NCBI GenBank assembly: GCA_048463395.1
Contig: DBFWPL010000022.1
Span: 1 to 64,000, forward strand
Reading direction: 5' to 3'
From: JAGAJR01 sp048463395
GTDB taxonomy: Bacteria; Pseudomonadota; Alphaproteobacteria; RF32; CAG-239
DNA length: 64,000 bases
Part shown: positions 17,467 through 24,786 of the stretch, piece after piece
How the letters are laid out: each line of letters begins with the position of its first letter
Position numbering within the stretch: position 1 is the stretch's first letter
Position numbers and translations under genes: made by a program
Notes under the pieces: model-generated
Seen by the model: the letters and a program-made list of their open reading frames with translations, nothing else
Told to the model about the DNA's origin: nothing
The model's database searches: none

Positions 17467-18579
17467 GTGAAACTAAACTATGTTGTTGAAAACAAACAAA
17501 TTAAAATAAACCTTTCGGGAGATTATCAGAATTTTGACGATGAGACCGCAAAGGCCGGACTTTTCACGGCTATGGAAAACAAGCAGATAAAAGAAATCGT
17601 CTTTGACGGAAAGCAATTGGAAAAATGGGATTCAACCTTGGTGGTGATTCTTTTTGATATCAGTAAAATCGCCACGTCCAAAGGAATTGAGGTAAATGGG
17701 GACAGCCTTCCCGATAATTTGAAACGCCTGATTGTTCTGGCTCTAAAGGTTAATCGTAAGCCCTCCCTGCCGCAAAGTGAGAAACTCCCGTTTTTGGCCG
17801 CGGTAGGAAACTGGGGCTTGGAGATTTACGCTGATATTCTGAAAGGCTGGACGTTTATGCGTCAAACCTTTGCGTCAGTGGAGAGATTTTTCACTGCACA
17901 GGCCATAATGCGGAAGGTCGACTTTATGTTTGCAATGGAAGAGTGCTCTTATAAAGCGATAGGGATTGTCTCTCTGGTCAGTTTTATGGTCGGGTTAATA
18001 TTAGCCTTTGTCGGAGCCATTCAGTTAAAAACGTTCGGAGCCCAGATTTACGTTGCCAGTCTGGTGGCAATCGGCATGAGTCGCATTATGGGAGCGATTA
18101 TGGTCGGGATTATCATGGCCGGACGAACAGGAGCCTCTTATGCGGCAACAATCGGAACCATGCAGGTAAATGAGGAAATTGACGCTTTAAAAACCATGGG
18201 TATTCCGGTAACGGATTTTTTAGTATTGCCGCGAATTCTGGCTTTGGTAATTACCATGCCGTTCTTAACGATTTTGGCGGATTTTATGGGAATTTTGGGC
18301 GGAGCGACGGTTGGCGTATTTACGTTGGATATTGCTCCGACGGAATATTGGAAATATTCGCTTAATGCCTTAAAGATGGGAAATTTTTTAGTCGGATTAT
18401 TCCACGGTCTTGTTTTTGGGATAATTATCGCCTTATGCGGATGTTATTACGGGGTCAATTGCGGCCGCAACGCCGACAGTGTGGGATTTGCCACAACCAG
18501 AGCCGTTGTTTCGTCAATCGTTTGGATGATTGTTTTAACCGGTATTATTACTTGGGGATTTGAGGTGATGGGAATATGA
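17467..18579 (+). CDS. mlaE: MlaE-type ABC permease with N-terminal STAS domain
   Basis: Inner-membrane permease of a phospholipid transporter. I chose the GTG at 17467 (370 residues) because a CGGAG ribosome site precedes it and the STAS fold begins right after it (VVENKQIKINLSGDYQ). An in-frame ATG at 17380 would add 29 residues but has no ribosome site and lies in the repressor's promoter region. The STAS domain fills about 1-95. The MlaE domain follows, with its signature GIIMAGRTGASYAATIGTMQVNEEIDALKTMG. It overlaps the ATPase gene by 4 bases. Confidence 0.9.
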   Translation: MKLNYVVENKQIKINLSGDYQNFDDETAKAGLFTAMENKQIKEIVFDGKQLEKWDSTLVVILFDISKIATSKGIEVNGDSLPDNLKRLIVLALKVNRKPSLPQSEKLPFLAAVGNWGLEIYADILKGWTFMRQTFASVERFFTAQAIMRKVDFMFAMEECSYKAIGIVSLVSFMVGLILAFVGAIQLKTFGAQIYVASLVAIGMSRIMGAIMVGIIMAGRTGASYAATIGTMQVNEEIDALKTMGIPVTDFLVLPRILALVITMPFLTILADFMGILGGATVGVFTLDIAPTEYWKYSLNALKMGNFLVGLFHGLVFGIIIALCGCYYGVNCGRNADSVGFATTRAVVSSIVWMIVLTGIITWGFEVMGI

Positions 18580-19340
18580 AAAAAACAGAACCGCAAATAA
18601 AGGTGGAAAACCTCACGATTGCTTACGGCGATTTTGTCCTGTTGGATAAAATCAGCTTTGATGTCAATAAAGGTGATGTGTTTGTGATTATGGGAGGGTC
18701 CGGCTGCGGCAAGAGCAGCTTGTTGAGAGTATTGACCGGATTAACGCCGATACGTCGGGGAAAAGTTTTTATTGATGGAAAGAATTTTATTCGGGCGGAT
18801 GAGACGGAAAAGAACGAAATCATGCAAAAATGCGGGATTTTGTACCAGAGCGGAGCTTTGTTCAGTTCTATGACTTTGGCGGAAAACATAGCTCTTTCTT
18901 TACAGCAGTATACGGACTATTCCGAGAAATTGATACAAGAATTGGTATCTTTAAAACTGGCATTGGTCGGCTTGGCCGGATTTGAAGACTTTTATCCTTC
19001 CGAAATCAGCGGAGGAATGAAGAAAAGAGCCGGTTTGGCCAGAGCTTTGGCTTTGGATCCCGAAATCGTTTATTTTGACGAACCGTCGGCGGGTTTGGAC
19101 CCGATAAGTTCCAAGCTCTTGGATGACTTGATTTTAGATATAAACCAAAGTTTGGGAACAACAATTGTTGTCGTAACCCACGAGTTGGAATCAATTTTTG
19201 CCATCGGAAACAATTCAATCTTTCTGGACGGCGACACAAAAAGTATTCAAGGTCGCGGAAACCCGAAAGATTTGCTGAAAAATCCGCCGAACGACAAAGT
19301 ATATAACTTTTTAACCAGAGGGGCTAAAGAAAATGCATAA
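18576..19340 (+). CDS. mlaF: MlaF-type ABC transporter ATPase
   Basis: 254-residue ATP-hydrolysing subunit paired with MlaE. Walker A is GGSGCGKSSLLR (about 35-46), Q-loop YQSGALFSSMT, ABC signature EISGGMKKRAGLARAL, Walker B EIVYFDEPSAGLDP, and switch His in VVTHEL. Start and stop overlap both neighbours by 4 to 8 bases, so it is translationally coupled. It energises lipid movement between inner and outer membranes; direction cannot be read from sequence. Confidence 0.95.
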   Translation: MKKTEPQIKVENLTIAYGDFVLLDKISFDVNKGDVFVIMGGSGCGKSSLLRVLTGLTPIRRGKVFIDGKNFIRADETEKNEIMQKCGILYQSGALFSSMTLAENIALSLQQYTDYSEKLIQELVSLKLALVGLAGFEDFYPSEISGGMKKRAGLARALALDPEIVYFDEPSAGLDPISSKLLDDLILDINQSLGTTIVVVTHELESIFAIGNNSIFLDGDTKSIQGRGNPKDLLKNPPNDKVYNFLTRGAKENA

Positions 19341-20118
19341 GGAACCGAATAAAAAGAAAATAGGTTTATTTATGATTGTAGGGATTTCCGTATTGCTGAT
19401 TATTTTCGGAACATACCTGAAAGGGAAAATTTTCACCGACAGCGGAAATATTCTCGTTATGTATTTTGAGGAATCTATCAGCGGATTGAACGTTGGGTCT
19501 TCAGTCGTGTTTAAAGGCGTGGAAATCGGAAAAGTGGCTAAAATAGACTTGATTGCCGATGCCAAGGATCTTAATTTCCGCATCCCCGTTTATGTAAAAC
19601 TGGAGGCTAAACAAAATATTTCTTCCGTGGATGAGTACTATACCAAACAAAGCCTTTTGGATGAGTTGATAAAAAAAGGATTGCGGGCAAGATTGACCTC
19701 CCAGAGTTACCTGACCGGACAATTGATGATTGAATTGGAAATGCTGCCGGATACACCGATTGTTCTGCATCCGGAAAGCAACGTCAAAGGATATCTGGAA
19801 GTTCCGACGACATTGTCTCCGATGGGTGAAATATCTCGCGGAATACAAAATATTCCGATAAAAGAAAGCGTTGAGAATTTTAACAAGTTTTTTGCGGAGT
19901 TGAATAAACACATGCCGACGCTTTTGCCGAAAGTTCAAGACGTGGTAACCAATGTCAATACGGTGATAAAAGACAATACGGCGTCAACATCTGATATGTT
20001 TGATAACCTAAACCGGACGTTGGTAAATGTGAATGAAGCCGCCAAAGCTTTAAGAAACTTTGCCGATTATATTGAACGTCATCCGGAAGCATTGCTCAAA
20101 GGAAAAGGAGGATATTAA
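19333..20118 (+). CDS. mlaD: MlaD-type MCE-domain protein
   Basis: 261 residues: an N-terminal membrane anchor (about 10-28), one MCE domain (about 40-120, ISGLNVGSSVVFKGVEIGKV), then a long helical tail with low-complexity Asn/Val (VVTNVNTVIKDNTAST). MCE proteins form hexameric rings that bind phospholipids in the periplasm next to the MlaFE complex. Its gene overlaps mlaF and is 1 base from the lipoprotein gene. Confidence 0.93.
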   Translation: MHKEPNKKKIGLFMIVGISVLLIIFGTYLKGKIFTDSGNILVMYFEESISGLNVGSSVVFKGVEIGKVAKIDLIADAKDLNFRIPVYVKLEAKQNISSVDEYYTKQSLLDELIKKGLRARLTSQSYLTGQLMIELEMLPDTPIVLHPESNVKGYLEVPTTLSPMGEISRGIQNIPIKESVENFNKFFAELNKHMPTLLPKVQDVVTNVNTVIKDNTASTSDMFDNLNRTLVNVNEAAKALRNFADYIERHPEALLKGKGGY

Positions 20119-20119
20119 G

Positions 20120-20704
20120 ATGAAAAAAAGTTTAAGTGCGGTTTTGTTGCTTTTGTTAACGGCATGTATCGGTACGGGAAGAACGCCTCCGTCAAAATTT
20201 TACAGCCTCCGACCTGTTAGCACGGTTGAAAAGCCTCTGACTTCTTACCAGGGACTCAGCATAGGGGTTGAGGAAGTAAAAGTACCTGCATATATGGATA
20301 AGCCGCAGATTGTAACGGAACGTAAAAATTCCGTGGAATTAAATATTTCCGAACTAAACCGCTGGAGTGAACCGTTGTCCTCAATGTTGCAGCGGACAAT
20401 AGCCGATGACATGGCGGTATATTTGCCAAACACCTTAATCAAGCCAAAGAATTATGGAAGAGAGGTTTTTGATTATACGGTTTTTGTTGAAATCAATCGG
20501 TTAGGCGGTGTTTTTGGTGAAAATGCCGTATTGGAGGCTTGGTGGTATATTGCCGATAAAAATTCCAAAATTCTGGTTAAAGAACAAACTGATCTAACCG
20601 AGCCTTTAAGTAGCGGATATGATGTTTTGGTTGAAAAACAAAGTATTATGGTGGGGCAGCTTTCAAAACAAATTGCCGAAAAAATAAGAGGTTTAAGAAA
20701 ATAA
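20120..20704 (+). CDS. ABC-type transport auxiliary lipoprotein (PqiC-like)
   Basis: 194 residues starting at the ATG at 20120 (ribosome site GGAGG; one base after mlaD). The signal peptide ends in a lipobox, LLLLTAC, so Cys16 would be lipidated. The mature part resembles the ABC_trans_aux family (SKFYSLRPV at the start, LNRWSEPLSSMLQRTIADDMAVYLP in the middle). Such lipoproteins sit at the outer membrane and work with MCE rings. It completes a four-gene lipid-transport operon. Confidence 0.88.
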   Translation: MKKSLSAVLLLLLTACIGTGRTPPSKFYSLRPVSTVEKPLTSYQGLSIGVEEVKVPAYMDKPQIVTERKNSVELNISELNRWSEPLSSMLQRTIADDMAVYLPNTLIKPKNYGREVFDYTVFVEINRLGGVFGENAVLEAWWYIADKNSKILVKEQTDLTEPLSSGYDVLVEKQSIMVGQLSKQIAEKIRGLRK

Positions 20705-20788
20705 GCCTTTAGGCGAGGTGTGGGTTTGAAAATATTAAGTCAATGGTTAAATAAAAGATGTATTTAACAAGATTAATGGAGAAACACT

Positions 20789-21316
20789 ATGCCTGAAACA
20801 AGTATGTTTAAAACAAGCAATGCCTGGCACTTGGTTGCCGGTATTCTGATGGCACTGTTGGGAGTGTATATCTGGATGAATCCGGCCGCAACTTTGGTTG
20901 CCATGGCTCTTTATCTGGGAATTGTTTTTATTGTTGTCGGTGCCGGTTACTTTATGGCGTCATTTTCTTTGGATTCCGGATGGTATATGGTGGTTGGTCT
21001 GCTGGATATTTTTGTCGGTGTTATTTTTGTCGGCAACTTAGGTGTATCCGCCGCGTCTCTTCCGGTTATTTTTGCTTTGTGGTGTTTAGCCGTGGGCATT
21101 ATCCAGGTGGCAACGGCTTACCGGATGTCCAAACAGGGACAAAGTTGGAAATGGACGTCTGTTGCCGGTATGCTGGGTATTTTATTTGCCTTTTTGATTT
21201 TGGCTTACCCAAGTATAGGGGCTCTTACCTTAACGGCCTTGATGGGATTGTATGTCATTCTGTACGGGGCTGTCGAGATTGTTGAATATTTTTATTCCCG
21301 TAAGATAAGTGCTTAA
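20789..21316 (+). CDS. HdeD-family membrane protein
   Basis: 175 residues with six predicted hydrophobic segments in three pairs, as in HdeD (DUF308) proteins. Typical stretches are AGILMALLGVYIWMNP and GLLDIFVGVIF. In E. coli HdeD is linked to acid resistance at high density; a role here is only by analogy. It is a single gene with its own terminator. Confidence 0.82.
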   Translation: MPETSMFKTSNAWHLVAGILMALLGVYIWMNPAATLVAMALYLGIVFIVVGAGYFMASFSLDSGWYMVVGLLDIFVGVIFVGNLGVSAASLPVIFALWCLAVGIIQVATAYRMSKQGQSWKWTSVAGMLGILFAFLILAYPSIGALTLTALMGLYVILYGAVEIVEYFYSRKISA

Positions 21317-21333
21317 TATTGCATAAAATTTAA

Positions 21334-21362
21334 AAATGCCGGAAATTTTTCGGCATTTTTTT
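21334..21362 (+). terminator. terminator after hdeD-like gene
   Basis: AAAATGCCG / CGGCATTTTTTT hairpin 18 bases after the stop. Confidence 0.85.
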
Positions 21363-21372
21363 AATTTTAAAT

Positions 21373-21398
21373 GAACTTTTTTTAAGAAAGTATCGTTA
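21373..21398 (+). promoter_or_regulatory. candidate ECF sigma-dependent (autoregulated) promoter
   Basis: GAACTT at 21373-21378 and TCGTTA at 21393-21398, about 15 bases apart, match the general ECF form (GAAC ... CGTT). They lie 26 bases before the start of an operon that encodes an ECF sigma factor, so positive autoregulation is likely. No sigma-70-like hexamers are better placed. Confidence 0.5.
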
Positions 21399-21423
21399 TA
21401 GTCTGTGTAAAGGAGATGAAACG

Positions 21424-21690
21424 ATGGAAGATATATCAAAATTACTGAAAGAGGCCAAGCCGATGTACTTTGCCCGCAAAAGACGCAACAACCGGATAAA
21501 AGCGGTAATGTGCATGTTGGTTTGTGTTTTGGGGTTAAGTACTTTTTATCCTCAAAAATATGATTATGATTGGGGAAATTACAGTGCGTACGACATTATA
21601 TCTTCGGAAGTTTCGGTAACCGAAAACGGCTCTGTTATTGAAGAAATGGGCTTACCGACGGATGAATACGGATTATTGATGGTTGGTTAA
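21424..21690 (+). CDS. small one-TM protein, candidate anti-sigma factor
   Basis: 88 residues after an AAAGGAG ribosome site. A basic cytosolic N-terminus (1-25, ISKLLKEAKPMYFARKRRNNR) is followed by one membrane segment (about 27-43) and a short acidic periplasmic tail. The ECF sigma gene starts at the base after its stop. Size, topology and position resemble CnrY-type anti-sigma factors of the cnrYXH system, but there is no recognisable sequence motif, so the role is inferred from context. Confidence 0.65.
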   Translation: MEDISKLLKEAKPMYFARKRRNNRIKAVMCMLVCVLGLSTFYPQKYDYDWGNYSAYDIISSEVSVTENGSVIEEMGLPTDEYGLLMVG

Positions 21691-22185
21691 ATGAAACAGC
21701 TCATAGAACAAAATAAAAGCCGGATAAGAGCCATAATCAGAAAGCTGACCGGATCTTATAACGAAGATATTGAACAGGAAGTCTATATTAAGACTTGGAA
21801 AAATCTTAAAAATTATAAGGAGGAAGGAAAGTTTTCGCAATGGATAGGGATGATTACCGCCAATGTCTGCCGGGATTATTTTAAATCCCGTCAATATAGA
21901 ATTTTGACTTCTCAAATGAATGACGAGGAAGCAATGGAGAACATTGCTTCTCCGGACAATCAAGAAGAACGCTTGGATGCCCAAATCCGGCAAAAGCAAA
22001 TTTTGAAGGCGGTAGACAGCCTTCCTTACAAAATGCGGAAAATTGTTTATCTCATAGAATTTGAAGAAATGAGCTATGAACAGGTTTCCAAAAAGACCGG
22101 ACTTCCGGTGGGGACTGTTAAGTCAAGATTATTTAATGCCAAAAAAATCTTAAGTGAAAAATTACAACATTTAAAAGGAGAATAA
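21691..22185 (+). CDS. ECF-type RNA polymerase sigma factor
   Basis: 164 residues with the two conserved ECF regions: region 2 (YNEDIEQEVYIKTWKNLKNYKEEGKFSQWIGMITANVCRDYFKSRQ, about 23-68) and region 4 (ILKAVDSLPYKMRKIVYLIEFEEMSYEQVSKKTGLPVGTVKSRLFNAKK, about 108-157). It directs polymerase to a small regulon, typically for envelope or metal stress. It lies between a putative anti-sigma factor and a CpxP-like protein, all in one operon. Confidence 0.93.
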   Translation: MKQLIEQNKSRIRAIIRKLTGSYNEDIEQEVYIKTWKNLKNYKEEGKFSQWIGMITANVCRDYFKSRQYRILTSQMNDEEAMENIASPDNQEERLDAQIRQKQILKAVDSLPYKMRKIVYLIEFEEMSYEQVSKKTGLPVGTVKSRLFNAKKILSEKLQHLKGE

Positions 22186-22187
22186 CC

Positions 22188-22646
22188 ATGAATAAAAAAT
22201 TAATGACATTATGTTGTGCCGTGTCTATGATTGCGTTTGCAGCTTCGGCCGATGCCAAAGGACGTCCTGATTTTCCGCCTCATGAAGATCCGGCTTTTCA
22301 CGAGGAAATGGAAGCCAGACACGAAAAGATGGCCGAAAAATTGGCAAAAGATTTGGATTTGACCGACGAACAGCGTGAGCAGGCTAAAAAAATCCGCAAG
22401 GATGGAAAAGAAAAAGTAAAGCCGCTTATGAAGGAAATGAAAGAAATTCGCAAAAAAATGGATAAGATTCGGGAAGAAAACATGAAAGAATTTGAAAATA
22501 TTTTGACACCGGATCAGAAAAAGAAATTTGAAAAAATAAAAGAGGAAAAAAGACCTCATAAAATGGATAAAAAGCACGATAAAAAACATGACGGAAAAAA
22601 AGGAACTAAACCTTCCAAAAAAGATAAAAGCAAGTCTGATAAATAA
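22188..22646 (+). CDS. periplasmic Spy/CpxP/CnrX-like protein
   Basis: 152 residues with a signal peptide (cleavage after ADA, about 23). The charged helical body has two LTxxQ-type motifs, LTDEQ (about 57) and LTPDQ (about 106), typical of Spy/CpxP and zinc-resistance-associated proteins. The tail is very rich in Lys, His and Asp and could bind metals. It starts 2 bases after the sigma gene, which suggests a periplasmic sensor or chaperone that feeds back on the sigma/anti-sigma pair. The ligand is unknown. Confidence 0.78.
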   Translation: MNKKLMTLCCAVSMIAFAASADAKGRPDFPPHEDPAFHEEMEARHEKMAEKLAKDLDLTDEQREQAKKIRKDGKEKVKPLMKEMKEIRKKMDKIREENMKEFENILTPDQKKKFEKIKEEKRPHKMDKKHDKKHDGKKGTKPSKKDKSKSDK

Positions 22647-22660
22647 AGAAAGTAAAGAAA

Positions 22661-22996
22661 ATGAAAAAACTTCTGATAATTGCTTTGGCGGTTTTGTTCA
22701 GTGCGGCAGATGTTTCTGCCGCTCCGTTCCGCCCCCTTTTTCCGCATCATCGTCCCCCAATTGTCCTCAAACATTCGCATAAACACCATGTCGAACCGCT
22801 AATCGTTGCCGCAGCGGGAGTTATCGGATATGCCGTGGGTAACGCGATATCATCCAACCGTCCGACAAACGGCAATAACTATGTGGTTTATGAAAATCCG
22901 CAAAAATGCTTTGTCGTTGTTTCAAAAACGACGGGAAACATAAACCGCCGCTGTGTGAACGGGAATAACAACGATGAAGTATTATACGTAGACTGA
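22661..22996 (+). CDS. exported His-rich protein of unknown function
   Basis: 111 residues with a signal peptide (cut near VSA-AP, about 20). A His/Pro-rich stretch follows (FPHHRPPIVLKHSHKHHVEP), then a hydrophobic Gly-Ala segment (about 48-63). The C-terminal part has two cysteines (KCFVV and RRCVNG). It lies 14 bases after the CpxP-like gene and before a terminator, so it is the last gene of the ECF operon. His clusters suggest metal binding. No family is recognised. Confidence 0.65.
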   Translation: MKKLLIIALAVLFSAADVSAAPFRPLFPHHRPPIVLKHSHKHHVEPLIVAAAGVIGYAVGNAISSNRPTNGNNYVVYENPQKCFVVVSKTTGNINRRCVNGNNNDEVLYVD

Positions 22997-23027
22997 AAAA
23001 AGCCCCTCGAAAAGAGGGGCTTTTATT
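22996..23027. terminator. terminator closing the ECF operon
   Basis: AAAAGCCCCTC / GAGGGGCTTTT with a GAAAA loop, between convergent genes. An almost identical CCCCTCGAAAAGAGGGG stem recurs at 23519-23535. Confidence 0.85.
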
Positions 23028-23282
23028 TTATCCGATAAGTTCGATTTTGATTTTCTTTTTGAAAAACTTAGCAAAACGGGTCAAATAAGCCAGGGCGAAA
23101 GTCGTACCGTTTTCAATCTCAATCCAGCGGTCGGGTTGAAAGTCAAGAACGTCGCATAGTTCGGCAACGGAATAATTGTTATTGGTTCGGATTTGTTCAA
23201 TTTGCCGACCAAGCAAAACGGTTGTTTCCGGATTGCGTTCGGCAAAGTTCGTGTTGAACGGACGGTTTTTTCTTTTACTCAT
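23028..23282 (-). CDS. small XRE-type regulator
   Basis: 84 residues from the ATG at 23282, which has an AGGAG ribosome site. An in-frame ATG at 23315 would start inside the upstream terminator's T-tract. The core is a Cro/CI-like helix-turn-helix (LGRQIEQIRTNNNYSVAELCDVLDFQPDRWIEIENGTTFALAYLTRFAKFF). The short C-terminus ends in an amphipathic Lys-rich strand. It is preceded by a structured RNA that ends in a terminator, as with the XRE gene at 7618. Confidence 0.75.
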   Translation of the reverse strand: MSKRKNRPFNTNFAERNPETTVLLGRQIEQIRTNNNYSVAELCDVLDFQPDRWIEIENGTTFALAYLTRFAKFFKKKIKIELIG

Positions 23283-23307
23283 TTTCAAACTCCTGATTTT
23301 GTTTTTA

Positions 23308-23480
23308 TTAAACAAAACCGCCTCAGAAATACTAAGGCGGGGGAGTTGGAAACTGTTAATACTCAGTCTGCATTCTTCGACATATAAATATGCTTATACC
23401 TGCAGCTCCCCCAGTAGAGGAGTTGTTGTATTAATGGAGCTTCCACACTCCGCAATTCATCTCTGAACTGCAAGAGAGAT
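23308..23480 (-). ncRNA. candidate structured RNA or leader ahead of an XRE gene
   Basis: On the reverse strand a TTGCAA -35 near 23500-23505 and TATCAT -10 (spacer 16) would start transcription near 23475. The transcript can fold into hairpins: GCAGTTCA-GAGA-TGAATTGC (23453-23472), GGAG-N8-CTCC, and a GGGGGAG / CTCCCCC closing stem that holds CTGCA / TGCAG and ACTG / CAGT. It ends in a terminator (CCGCCT / AGGCGG plus T-rich tail, 23308-23340) about 15 bases before the XRE ribosome site. No coding frame fits. No known family is recognised. Confidence 0.5.
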
Positions 23481-23514
23481 GATAAAACAAATAGATTAAT
23501 TTGCAATTAAAAAT

Positions 23515-23541
23515 TAAGCCCCTCGAAAAGAGGGGATTTCG
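23515..23541 (-). terminator. terminator of the 23544-24260 gene
   Basis: CCCCTC-TTTT-CGAGGGG followed by CTTAATTTTT on the reverse strand, just after the stop. Confidence 0.7.
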
Positions 23542-23543
23542 AT

Positions 23544-24260
23544 TTAAATATCCTGTTTTGGCAGCTGATAAATAACTATCCCTTGCAGGAGAATAACACA
23601 GATAAAAAACAGGAACCACGGTGTGGCAACAACCATGTTAAGCGGAAGAAAAATAAGATAAACCGTCAGCATGGATAAAATTCCCAGCCGCATTCTCTGG
23701 TTGAAATCATATTTTTTTGAGAAAACAGCCGAAACGAGATAAGAGCACCAGGCATAGAAAACGCCCAAAAGCAAATAAACGGCAAATAAAATTAATGCCC
23801 CGAATAATCCGACAAACAAGGAGAACCAGTTTAGCACGGATTGGAAAAATTCTGTGTAATCGCCTTGCGGGATTTCCAAATCATTTTGCAGTTTTATTAC
23901 CCGAACTTCATTGTCCTTAACGGTGTACAGAGAAGTTTTGCTCAAATAGATTCCCGGTTTCAAAGCCGTTGTGTCCAGAGTATCCTGAGTGGTGTCAATA
24001 ACCAAAGGATAAGAAATCGTGCCTTCTTTATTAAATTTAATCAGGATATTTTTAACGGTTTCGGATGGTGTAACAACAATCCCGTTTTCGATTTTTATCG
24101 GCAGAATTTGGTCTGCGGTATTCTGAGCCACGGGAATGAATGCTTTTCCTCCGCTGCGGATGACAATGGTAAAATAAATGGCCATGATTAAAGAAAGCAG
24201 CAGCAAAAACAGCAAGCCGATGCCTTTCCCGTTAAGGATATACTGATAAATTTTTTGCAT
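23544..24260 (-). CDS. multi-pass membrane protein, possibly DUF1189
   Basis: 238 residues: one N-terminal membrane segment (about 14-34), a soluble, presumably periplasmic domain (about 35-135), then four membrane segments to the C-terminus. The layout and the sequence around FNKEGTISYPLVIDTT and KPGIYLSKTSLYTVKDN resemble DUF1189 proteins, but I am not certain. Function unknown. It lies 15 bases downstream of a small lipoprotein gene on the same strand. Confidence 0.7.
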   Translation of the reverse strand: MQKIYQYILNGKGIGLLFLLLLSLIMAIYFTIVIRSGGKAFIPVAQNTADQILPIKIENGIVVTPSETVKNILIKFNKEGTISYPLVIDTTQDTLDTTALKPGIYLSKTSLYTVKDNEVRVIKLQNDLEIPQGDYTEFFQSVLNWFSLFVGLFGALILFAVYLLLGVFYAWCSYLVSAVFSKKYDFNQRMRLGILSMLTVYLIFLPLNMVVATPWFLFFICVILLQGIVIYQLPKQDI

Positions 24261-24275
24261 AATTTCTCCCTTGTT

Positions 24276-24617
24276 TTAGTAATATTTCAAATATCTGCTT
24301 TGTTCCGGCTCAGGTTGTGGAACATTTTCCCGATAAGGATAGTCGGTGGAATATCCCCGGCATTGTTGATGCCAGAGCCGGCATTTTTCTGAAGAGTAGT
24401 TATCCACACAGGCCTCCTGCATTTGTTGGGTGCAGATTGTAGAACTGTTGTAATTGTCATTATATAACTTTGGATTGTTCCAGTTTACCCTGTTGGAGCT
24501 GTTGTCCGGATGATGGTCTCTGCCCATGGCATCATCCAGCCAATGAGGATTGTACTGGGCGTTTCCGTAACAAGATGATAACAGAAATGTGCATAGAAGC
24601 AGGATATATTTGTTCAT
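24276..24617 (-). CDS. small Cys-containing lipoprotein
   Basis: 113 residues with a lipoprotein signal: ILLLCTFLLSSC, lipidation at Cys16. The mature part is rich in Asn, Tyr and His and has four cysteines (TICTQQMQEACVDNYSSEKCRLWHQQC), likely two disulfides. No family recognised. Likely co-transcribed with the following membrane protein gene. Confidence 0.68.
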   Translation of the reverse strand: MNKYILLLCTFLLSSCYGNAQYNPHWLDDAMGRDHHPDNSSNRVNWNNPKLYNDNYNSSTICTQQMQEACVDNYSSEKCRLWHQQCRGYSTDYPYRENVPQPEPEQSRYLKYY

Positions 24618-24786
24618 GAGATTTCTCCGGATAAATACACAACAAAATTTACTTTAATTCCGGCAATTTTGCAATGTTTTTTATTTGTGTAATATTTTGT
24701 AATTTTTTTTGGTTTGTTTTTCGTTTTTTTCTGTTTCACGATAAATTCATTGTTTTTAATTTTATAGGAAATAGGAAAAGAATATC

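Noticed and set aside
22188..22646. Histone-like or ribosomal protein because of the Lys-rich tail
   Set aside because: A clear signal peptide and LTxxQ motifs point to a periplasmic CpxP/Spy-like protein.
24721..24786. glmS ribozyme or GlmZ-type leader before glmS
   Set aside because: The 66 bases before the start are AT-rich and too short and lack the ribozyme core.
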